Source of the DNA: Fidelibacterota bacterium
Lineage (GTDB): Bacteria; Fidelibacterota; UBA2242
Reading direction: 5' to 3'
Assembly (NCBI GenBank): GCA_003645845.1
Contig: QNCV01000004.1
Span: 1-23,189, forward strand
Length of the DNA stretch: 23,189 bases
Shown here piece by piece: positions 9,001-15,257 of this stretch. The translations under genes and the position numbers were made by a program. How positions within the stretch are numbered: the stretch's first letter is position 1; each line of letters starts with the position of its first letter. The notes below the pieces were generated by a model. That model ran no database searches. It saw only the letters and a program-made list of their open reading frames with translations, and was not told where the DNA came from.

Positions 9001-9440
9001 TGGTATTTTACTTCCTGAATCCGGTAACCGCCGGTGAAGATGAATTCAGGTTTACAATTCCGGCAATTGATTCCACTTTATCGAAAAAAGAGGTTAAAGA
9101 ACAACTGAAGCAGATCAATGTGTTCCCCAATCCATATTTCGGTTTCAATATTGAGGAAACTGATCCGCTGAATCGTTTTGTGACCTTTACCCATTTACCC
9201 GTTGACTACAAGACCACGATTCGGATTTTCAGTCTGGGAGGACAGCTGGTCCGGGTAATCGACCACAGTTCTTCCGGTGATCTGAGCGGAACCACCTTTG
9301 AAAAATGGGATCTCCGGAACATGTATGATATTCCGGTTGCAAGCGGAATGTATATTGTCCATATTGAAGTAAAAGGCATCGGCGAGCGGATATTGAAGCT
9401 TGCCGTGTTTACGCCTGAAGAACGTTTGGATGTATATTAA
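6060..9440 (+). CDS. Large secreted surface protein with FnIII-like region and divergent T9SS-type C-terminal domain
   Basis: Encodes 1126 residues from the ATG at 6060, chosen because AAAAGG lies just upstream and a signal peptide follows ('ILTCFLIVGLTFPIFGA'); an in-frame GTG at 6018 would overlap the receptor gene. The N-terminal block ('GLEWPKGSARTAVFQSGLW') resembles large secreted proteins I associate with KSB1/Calditrichota-like genomes, of unknown function. Residues about 173-202 hold repeated Asp/Asn/Gly loops (DANGNGVWD, DYNGDGVYN) typical of calcium sites, with another DTNGDGMPQ further on. An FnIII-like region follows 'PPKPNVTAYELDGQIILDW'. The C-terminus has the plan of a T9SS sorting domain (NVFPNPYFG, then 'RIFSLGGQLVRVI', 'PVASGMYIVHIEV') but lacks NPFNP and continues past the usual end with FTPEERLDVY. 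Its place between a TonB receptor and a PorV paralogue suggests a surface-exposed partner of one or both. Confidence 0.8.
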   Translation: MKGTNPVMKSILTCFLIVGLTFPIFGASPDTREKLAKPNTLEYIQFDANQIRAWVGNNGEIVSYNMTGDAGLEWPKGSARTAVFQSGLWVAGKIDGAVVTAACEYSSEFKPGKIIMEPGSDSYPDNPSDARYQVWSINVGDSPDPTDPNYNREYAGWPIADGAPGHDGEYFTDANGNGVWDSDETFEDYNGDGVYNAPDGDITEGEDPPLFIGDQVHWSVYNDLDPSMHSNVFSTKPMGIEIQTTLFGFDRADPLGNVMFLKWLVINKGGNRIDSTYISMWSDPDVGDANDDYVGCDTALSVGYCYNGDAVDSDYGTSPPCVGYDFFQGPIVPSPGDTALVSGVQIPDYKNLPMTSFVKYTNSSTTYPDPENGLEAFNYMKGFTSDGTPWVMPNGETTKFLYPGDPVTRSGYTEYDDDTPADRRFLMNSGPFTMEPWTDTNGDGMPQVGEPGVQEVVGAIVIAAGTNNLNAITAMKFFDNYAQGAYDAQFNLPSPPKPNVTAYELDGQIILDWEEGAEAIENYSVLGYNFEGYNIYQGESPNGDWKLIATYDKVNETTIIMDYGLDLETGLILEGPVQFGNNAGIQRRIDIRKDRIRGNIDLINGRKYYYAVTSYAYNGDRAPKAVECSKVPITVRPHEPGAGRVLHTETGDKLTATQADGAGQATVYTTVVNPLQCTGDTYAVRFAYDSAATQGYWYMGAVDANGAISDTLASSTELDSFTTDVIDGFKLTVKDVSFDPPVVYYKYLQTSNVEGTRVLSETFPAIYMDDNGDWRLDNAYGGIDSIIYYYDNRVVKVDTLYGPDYYWDDISREEVGGYAYYTLYKTVQHDLIIAGSAYDMSKKTALARDVGMGGGITDPVMLRSDLGFYFTNGGSQAIRWAQAGFTPVLDTIPFEVWDIERNQQITIGYWDMNGSGKLFDDSTKTFEGDWMIFLFSDYDGGNGNYIDGDPTKELQPLLNNPNSGWLVYFSPSSKYSVGDSLVFYFLNPVTAGEDEFRFTIPAIDSTLSKKEVKEQLKQINVFPNPYFGFNIEETDPLNRFVTFTHLPVDYKTTIRIFSLGGQLVRVIDHSSSGDLSGTTFEKWDLRNMYDIPVASGMYIVHIEVKGIGERILKLAVFTPEERLDVY

Positions 9441-9463
9441 TTGATAAAAAAAGGGATGGTGTT

Positions 9464-10531
9464 ATGAAAAAGATATTCCCTTATTGGCTGACATTGATGG
9501 TCATTGTTGCAATGTTGATTACGCTGAGCTTGGATAGCTATGCCGGCAGTGCACGGCGGCGTGGAACTGCCGGGGCTCAGGAATTATTGATTCCCGTTGG
9601 TAGTGTCGGAACGGCATTAGGCGGGTCCTTTACCGCAGCAATTTCTGGTGTGGATGCATTGTACTGGAACCCCGCCGGTGTTGCCAATATCTCAGGAAAT
9701 GGTGAAGCGATGGTATCTCACATGAAATATATCGGAGATATCAATGTCAATTATCTGGCTGTGACTTCAAAGGTTGGACGCATGGGCGTTTTCGGTGCGT
9801 CAATCAAGAGTATCGATTTCGGTGATATTTCAGTTACCACTACTGACAAGCCCGATGGTACTGGTGAATATTATTCGCCTAGGTATTTTGTAATTGGTGG
9901 AACATATTCCCGAAAAATGACCGACCGGATTCTGTTCGGTACGAGTTTGAATTTGATCTCTGAGCAGATCATCAATACGACCGCTACAGGAGTAGCTCTG
10001 AATGCTGGTGTTCAGTATTCCAGTGGCGAAAAAGGGCTTAAGATGGGCGTTGTTCTTAAGAACCTGGGACCGGATATGAAATTTGATGGTTCCGATCTTG
10101 AACAGAATGTTGTATTGCCTGATGCTGAACCGGGCACACGGCAGGAACCTCTCCGGGTAGTCCTCTCAAGCTTCGAATTGCCTACTCAGATGGAACTCGG
10201 TATTGCTTATCCTTTGCTATACACCGATTTGATGAACCTGACAGTCGGCGCTTCGTTTCTAAGCGATAATTTTAACTTTGATCAATATCGGGTTGGTGCG
10301 GAGCTGGAAGTTTCGAAACTTGCTTATCTGCGCGCCAGCTTTGCTATTGCAGAAGACCCTGAGACGAATAAAATCGTTTCCGGCAATGAGGACTTTATGT
10401 GGGGGCCCGGTATCGGCGGCGGTGTTAAAATCGACATCAGTGGTCTGTCCTATCTGAAAATCGATTATGCCTATCGCACAACGGCATATTTTGATAATAA
10501 TCAATGGTTTAGTATCCGTTTCGGATTCTAA
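9464..10531 (+). CDS. PorV/PorQ-family outer-membrane beta-barrel protein
   Basis: A 355-residue protein with a signal peptide (about 1-27) and a FadL/UPF0164-like barrel. The diagnostic part is 'GTALGGSFTAAISGVDALYWNPAGVA' at residues 49-74 (the conserved G-[ST]-A-x-GG ... A-x-xWNPAG block). Pairs of amphipathic strands follow, ending in 'FSIRFGF', a good barrel C-terminus. In Bacteroidetes PorV captures T9SS cargo at the SprA translocon and carries it to the PorU attachment machinery; PorQ is a related subunit. Many FCB genomes carry several paralogues beside surface-protein genes, so this may be a cargo-dedicated copy rather than the core PorV. The start has AAAGGGATGG upstream. It lies 23 bases after the large secreted protein gene and 53 bases before a T9SS cargo gene, so it is probably co-transcribed with both. 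Confidence 0.85.
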   Translation: MKKIFPYWLTLMVIVAMLITLSLDSYAGSARRRGTAGAQELLIPVGSVGTALGGSFTAAISGVDALYWNPAGVANISGNGEAMVSHMKYIGDINVNYLAVTSKVGRMGVFGASIKSIDFGDISVTTTDKPDGTGEYYSPRYFVIGGTYSRKMTDRILFGTSLNLISEQIINTTATGVALNAGVQYSSGEKGLKMGVVLKNLGPDMKFDGSDLEQNVVLPDAEPGTRQEPLRVVLSSFELPTQMELGIAYPLLYTDLMNLTVGASFLSDNFNFDQYRVGAELEVSKLAYLRASFAIAEDPETNKIVSGNEDFMWGPGIGGGVKIDISGLSYLKIDYAYRTTAYFDNNQWFSIRFGF

Positions 10532-10549
10532 TAGAAGAGAAAAAGGAAA

Positions 10550-10562
10550 ACGTTAGTAACGT
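10550..10562 (+). promoter_or_regulatory. Perfect 6+6 palindrome ahead of the T9SS cargo gene
   Basis: ACGTTA-G-TAACGT lies between the PorV-family gene and the next start. The 1-base centre argues against an RNA hairpin and allows a dimeric operator. Its CGTTAGTAA core recurs at 2869-2877, close to the predicted transcription start of the receptor operon. Thirteen bases of symmetry can arise by chance, so this is only a candidate. Confidence 0.25.
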
Positions 10563-10584
10563 GTAACAAAAAATGGAGGTATTA

Positions 10585-12849
10585 ATGAAAAACCGTACAA
10601 TGTTACTGATTGCAGTTTTGCTGCTTGTTTCTGCGATGGCATTCGCAGCGGTTCCTCGCCTGGCTGCCAACAGCGAGGTGTTGCCGGCAAAAGGCAGACT
10701 GACAAAGTCGTATCCGGCTATTCAGAAAAGTGTATCGCAGCTGCTCCCCATGGGTGTGCTGGACACAATGATCTGGGTAGATGGCGGAAATACCAACTTC
10801 GGTGGTTGGACGGACGATTATTTTGCTGAATATTTCGTTCCATCGACCGATGGTATTCTGCATTCAATCACCTTTAACATGTCAGATCTTCCTGATGTCA
10901 GCGGCGGTGGTATGAATGTCTGGATTTACAAAGCAAATTACAGCTGGCCGGAGATCAGCACTGTAGACATTGCTGATGGTGGCAATGCCTGGCTGGGATA
11001 TTATGACACCGGCACCGGCCCTCAGGCCTTCGGCACCGAAGCCGAATGGCACGGCGGCTGGATCGACAGCCTGGATGAAGCCATTCCGGGAAAAATCTAC
11101 GACCCATTGGGAGAGAAAGTCTGGCCGATGTTCGGCGCCGGTACCGTGGCTTTGGAACCGACCCCTGATGATAAAGGCTTCTTTACGGTAAACCTGATTG
11201 ATTTAGGTTCCGAATATAATTTCAGTATGGGTGACACATTCCTGGTTGTTATTCAGTTTAGCGGTTTCCCGGATGGCGCTGACGGCGCCGAGTACCGGAT
11301 GGGTTTTCTGTCTGGTAAGGGTGCTATTGAGCCTCAGCCCGGTCTGAAGTTCTACAATGTTACCGGTAATGAAGGTACCAATGGTCGTCTCGGTTACGGC
11401 GATTACGGCTGGTACATTCGTTCCTACATCTGGGATTGGCGTTGTAACGTCGAATATACCGGCGACCGTGGTCCGGTATTTGTCGATTACACCGAAGTTT
11501 TAACCACTACCGAAACAACACCACAGACGGTTGAAGCAATTGTAACCGACGATAATCCCAGTGGCGGTGACGCCGGTGTTGCCAGTGTCGACCTGATTTA
11601 CTCAGTCGATGGCGGTGAAGAAGCAACCGTTGCTATGACCAATACTTCGGGTGATCTCTGGACCGGTGATATTCCCGGTCAGGTTCCCGGTTCGGTCATT
11701 ACATATCATCTGAAAGCCACCGATGTCAATGGTCTGGAAACCTCAACTCTCTCGGTGACCTACCAGATTTTCGAGGTTACCCAGCAGACCCTGTTCATCT
11801 ATGACGATGCCACACTCTATGGCCTGGAATGGTACTACTGGTATGGCGCCGATCCAAATGCTGCCTTCCTGTATGACGAATGGTATGGCGGCTGGGGACA
11901 TGTCAGCGCCGATCTGCTGGAAAATTATGAAGTTGTCGTTCATATTATGGGTGGAGGACCTCTGGCTCAGAATTATAACCCCGGTCCAATGTACAAAGCC
12001 TGGTTAGACGGCGCTGCGGCTGACGGTGAAACCCGGAAACTGTTCCTGGAAGGTCAGGACTATGGTTTTATTTCCGGATATAATGACACGACATTTGTCG
12101 ATGGTACTTTTGAAAAAGATTACCTTGGTATAGAGACTCTTGGACCGCAGGATATCAACTATGACGGTACGGCTGCCTCGTATCAGTCTCCCTATCGTGT
12201 CGATGCCGTTGACGGTAATGAATTGAGCGGCGGCTATGCTGCTTTCTGTGGCGACAGCGTTGTGTTGTTCTATGATCCGGCAAACGAACTTGGATACAAC
12301 AACTGGATTGATAACCTGACACCGGCTTCCGGTGCGATTGTTGATTTCACAGATCCGAACAACAGCGATGCTGCTGTCGGTATCCACAATTCCGGTGATA
12401 ACTTTAAGACCGTCTTCTGGACAATTGACCACATTGCCTTGTCCTTCTATGATCCGGCTGATACCGCCAGTATGTATCATTGGGGTCTGACCGACGTTGG
12501 CAACCTGCTCGGCAATGCCCTGACATGGTTTGGCGCTCCGGTGAACAGTGTCGAAGTCGTTGATCTTCCTTCGAAATTCGCACTGAATCAGAACTATCCT
12601 AACCCGTTCAACCCGACAACCTCGATCAGCTACTCGATTCCGAGAGACGAGTTTGTCCGTCTTTCTGTTTACAACATGCTGGGACAGAAAGTCCGTACGC
12701 TCGTAAGCACCCGTCAGATGGGTAATACCTATCGGGTTACCTGGGATGGTAAAGATGACAACGGTTATGAAGTACCAAGTGGTGTTTATTTCTACAATAT
12801 TCAGGCCGGTAATTTCACTTCTACAAAGAAGATGGTCCTGATGAAATAA
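10585..12849 (+). CDS. T9SS-sorted secreted protein with Ig-like and glutamine-amidotransferase-fold-like domains
   Basis: Encodes 754 residues. The start at 10585 is preferred over an in-frame ATG at 10573 because the ribosome site GGAGG lies at 10575-10579. Signal peptide: 'TMLLIAVLLLVSAMAFA'. Residues about 60-290 are a Gly/Trp/Tyr-rich beta domain I do not recognise. Residues 300-398 look like an Ig-type domain ('VDLIYSVDGGEEATVAM', 'PGSVITYHLKATD'). Residues about 402-650 share landmarks with the S8 peptidase encoded at 17105: LFIYDD, KLFLEGQDYGF and KTVFWTIDH match VLFVED, RLFLSGQDIGW and RTVYFAFGG. Residues 660-754 are a T9SS type A sorting domain (LNQNYPNPFNP ... KKMVLMK). No catalytic residues are evident, so a structural or binding role is likelier than an enzyme. 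By eye it uses more CGT and C-ending codons than its neighbours, which would fit high expression. A strong terminator follows. Confidence 0.85.
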   Translation: MKNRTMLLIAVLLLVSAMAFAAVPRLAANSEVLPAKGRLTKSYPAIQKSVSQLLPMGVLDTMIWVDGGNTNFGGWTDDYFAEYFVPSTDGILHSITFNMSDLPDVSGGGMNVWIYKANYSWPEISTVDIADGGNAWLGYYDTGTGPQAFGTEAEWHGGWIDSLDEAIPGKIYDPLGEKVWPMFGAGTVALEPTPDDKGFFTVNLIDLGSEYNFSMGDTFLVVIQFSGFPDGADGAEYRMGFLSGKGAIEPQPGLKFYNVTGNEGTNGRLGYGDYGWYIRSYIWDWRCNVEYTGDRGPVFVDYTEVLTTTETTPQTVEAIVTDDNPSGGDAGVASVDLIYSVDGGEEATVAMTNTSGDLWTGDIPGQVPGSVITYHLKATDVNGLETSTLSVTYQIFEVTQQTLFIYDDATLYGLEWYYWYGADPNAAFLYDEWYGGWGHVSADLLENYEVVVHIMGGGPLAQNYNPGPMYKAWLDGAAADGETRKLFLEGQDYGFISGYNDTTFVDGTFEKDYLGIETLGPQDINYDGTAASYQSPYRVDAVDGNELSGGYAAFCGDSVVLFYDPANELGYNNWIDNLTPASGAIVDFTDPNNSDAAVGIHNSGDNFKTVFWTIDHIALSFYDPADTASMYHWGLTDVGNLLGNALTWFGAPVNSVEVVDLPSKFALNQNYPNPFNPTTSISYSIPRDEFVRLSVYNMLGQKVRTLVSTRQMGNTYRVTWDGKDDNGYEVPSGVYFYNIQAGNFTSTKKMVLMK

Positions 12850-12872
12850 TCCATTTCTTCAAATCGGATATG

Positions 12873-12906
12873 GAAAGGGCGATTTATTTTCGCCCTTTCT
12901 TTTTTT
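12873..12906 (+). terminator. Rho-independent terminator of the first surface cluster
   Basis: The stem GAAAGGGCG/CGCCCTTTC (12873-12881/12891-12899) has a 9-base AT-rich loop and is followed at once by seven T. It lies 23 bases after the stop of the T9SS cargo gene and closes the 2894-12849 unit. Confidence 0.92.
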
Positions 12907-12909
12907 CTA

Positions 12910-12938
12910 TTGGTTTTTTTTTAAATAACAATTATAAT
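12910..12938 (+). promoter_or_regulatory. Sigma70-type promoter for the second receptor cluster
   Basis: A perfect -10 element TATAAT (12933-12938) lies 17 bases after TTGGTT (12910-12915), directly downstream of the terminator T-run. The predicted transcript starts near 12945 and has a leader of about 78 bases before ATG 13023. The leader has AAAAAGGGAA as ribosome site. I see no cobalamin-riboswitch-like structure in it. Confidence 0.65.
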
Positions 12939-13022
12939 GCTCAATGTATGTGTGGGAGAATATAGGTCGTTATAAAGCGGTTTCGTCCGGTTTTTTGTTA
13001 TGAGTTAGAAAAAGGGAATTTT

Positions 13023-15257
13023 ATGCACAGGATGATTTTGTGGGTATTTGGAGCATTCCTCTTGTTATCGCTGGGTCTGTCCGCAGCGCAGATTGAGGGA
13101 TTTGTTTTTGATAAAAGTACCGGTAAACCATTAGCAAGAGTCAATATTATTGTAAAAGCGAAGGAAACCGGCACGGTCACCGATGCTCACGGGCATTTTA
13201 TTATTATGGGCGCCCTGAATGAAACCGATTCACTTATTGTGTCGCATATCGGGTTTCAAAAAATCACCCTTTCCGTAAATGATTTGCAAAAGGGTCCAAA
13301 AATCTTTCTGGAACCAGTGTCGATTATTATGAAAGGTGTGAAAGTCGAAGGTGTCTATCAGAAGTATCAGATGGACACCCCTGTGGATATTCAGATTATT
13401 GATAAAGGGCTAATCGTTGAGCGGGCGCCAGGTAATCTTGGAGAATTGCTGAGAATGGAGCCGGCTATTCAGGTTCAGAGCAGCTCGCCCGGATATCAGA
13501 CAGTGTCGATACGCGGTTCGAATCCCGAGCAGGTATTAGTGTTATATGATGGAATTCCTATCAGAAGCGCCGCAGATGACATTGCCGATATTTCCTGGAT
13601 TGATGTGAATGATATCGGCGAAGTTCAGGTATTGAAAAGCGGGCAGAGCGTCATGTTCGGTGAGGGTGCAATTGGGGGAGTGTTAAATTTACGGTCCGGT
13701 TTTGACTCGGATTACCGCATGAGATTTACGGCAAGGCTGGGCAATTATGCGACTAAGGATGCCTATGTTTCCCTGAGAAAAAATTTTGGAAGATGGCAGA
13801 ATCAGTACAGTTTGAGCATAAAAACGGCGAACTATATTGATGATAAACTGTATGATGATATTTCCACCGCTTCGGCATTTCATAATTTTCGTTCGACCTA
13901 TACATTTTCAAATACCGGGAATCTGACGTTCCGGGGAATGTTTATGGACCGGTTCCTGTCAGTTATTCATAGTCTTGATGAAACCGATGATCAACGAAAA
14001 ATTGCTTCATTGCAGTATGACGGACCATTTCTGGGTGCGGATCACTTTTTGATTCAGGTGCTTTACCGTCAATATTCTACGAAGTATCTGAATTTTGTGC
14101 CCTATATGCCGACACGTCCCCAGGATCGCTTTGAAAAGACAGCCATCGATGATGAAGTGCAAGGATTAAAGATTGAACAGACAATTAAACGGAATAATTT
14201 GAATATCAGTTACGGAATTCAGTATCTCGATGCGCTGTTTGAGTCCGAACTGACTCTGGATTTTATCATGCCAACCAGTTTTGAATTTATTCGGGACAAC
14301 CGAACCCTTCAGCGGGAATCGGTGGGCGCCTATAATGTTATGAAGTACTTAACGGATACCGGATCGGAAATATTTCCGGTTCTGGACTGGAGCTGGAGTC
14401 TCCGCTATGATTATGCATACACAGAAAGATCCTTTGAAAACCCGTTGATTTATTATGTGGATGATAAATATGACACTGATTTATATCGGGCTCTGAATTA
14501 TAAGATTGGTCTGGAAACCCGTGGAAAAACAGCCAACAGCAGTTATCGAATCTTTGTTAATAACGGCGCCAATGTTCGTTTTCCGTCACTCTATGATATT
14601 TATCTGAATGATATCTCAAAATTAATCGCTTATCAGGATTCCAGCATCTCTCCCGAACGAGTGATTTCTTCTGAATTCGGCACGACATGGTCACATAATA
14701 TTGATCGATTTGGCGTGTTTTTTAACAAAATGGAAGCCAAATTAAGCATCTTCAGTAATCACTATATCTCGAAAATATATTATATGCCGGTTATCGGTGC
14801 GTTACCGGTGGCAATTAACTGGGGAAAAGATGCTGTAATCAGTGGCGCTGAACTGAATTTTAGCACAAATATTTTTGCAGATAGACTCGTACTGCAAATG
14901 GGTGGTATGGTGCTAAATATTTCGGATACTTGGTTATTTCCCAACAAACCGACGACGAAATATCAGGCGGATCTGAGTTACAATTATAAACGACTCAGTT
15001 GCCGTTTCAACGGTTTCTTTGAAGGGCAGCAGACCGGGCTGGCCCGTTTACCGGGGGGGCAAACCTTTTTTCAGGATCTGAGTGAGCGGGCTGATATGAA
15101 TATTTATCTGAATTATCGATTTGTCTTCTCTCGTCTGGATATTCTTTGCGGATTGACGATGACGAATGTATTTTCCAATGAAAACAGCGGGTTAATTTAC
15201 AGTTACCTTAACCGGATTCGAACCCTTCAATTGAATCTGACTGTGGGGATTAAATGA
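13023..15257 (+). CDS. TonB-dependent outer-membrane receptor, mid-sized
   Basis: A 744-residue receptor with a signal peptide (about 1-22, 'ILWVFGAFLLLSLGLSAA'). A carboxypeptidase-regulatory-like domain follows (about 23-100, 'IEGFVFDKSTGKPLARVNI'), then a plug domain (about 115-226) with 'VSIRGSNPEQVLVLYDGIPI' and 'EVQVLKSGQSVMFGEGAIGG'. The latter are standard plug landmarks (the RGs...vLvlvDGip and I..iEvl.GP.s..yG..A.gGv patterns). The remainder is a barrel of about 510 residues, roughly 22-strand size. It is much shorter than the receptor at 2894, nearer BtuB- or metal/siderophore-type receptors. A promoter lies upstream and no receptor-associated regulator is visible. The 3' end overlaps the next gene by 4 bases, so the two proteins are made together and probably act together. 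The substrate is not deducible. Confidence 0.9.
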   Translation: MHRMILWVFGAFLLLSLGLSAAQIEGFVFDKSTGKPLARVNIIVKAKETGTVTDAHGHFIIMGALNETDSLIVSHIGFQKITLSVNDLQKGPKIFLEPVSIIMKGVKVEGVYQKYQMDTPVDIQIIDKGLIVERAPGNLGELLRMEPAIQVQSSSPGYQTVSIRGSNPEQVLVLYDGIPIRSAADDIADISWIDVNDIGEVQVLKSGQSVMFGEGAIGGVLNLRSGFDSDYRMRFTARLGNYATKDAYVSLRKNFGRWQNQYSLSIKTANYIDDKLYDDISTASAFHNFRSTYTFSNTGNLTFRGMFMDRFLSVIHSLDETDDQRKIASLQYDGPFLGADHFLIQVLYRQYSTKYLNFVPYMPTRPQDRFEKTAIDDEVQGLKIEQTIKRNNLNISYGIQYLDALFESELTLDFIMPTSFEFIRDNRTLQRESVGAYNVMKYLTDTGSEIFPVLDWSWSLRYDYAYTERSFENPLIYYVDDKYDTDLYRALNYKIGLETRGKTANSSYRIFVNNGANVRFPSLYDIYLNDISKLIAYQDSSISPERVISSEFGTTWSHNIDRFGVFFNKMEAKLSIFSNHYISKIYYMPVIGALPVAINWGKDAVISGAELNFSTNIFADRLVLQMGGMVLNISDTWLFPNKPTTKYQADLSYNYKRLSCRFNGFFEGQQTGLARLPGGQTFFQDLSERADMNIYLNYRFVFSRLDILCGLTMTNVFSNENSGLIYSYLNRIRTLQLNLTVGIK

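Noticed and set aside
12950..13010. Possible riboswitch or attenuator in the leader of the second receptor
   Set aside because: Only a three-pair CGG/CCG stem before a T-rich stretch can be drawn; no cobalamin or other riboswitch landmarks are visible.
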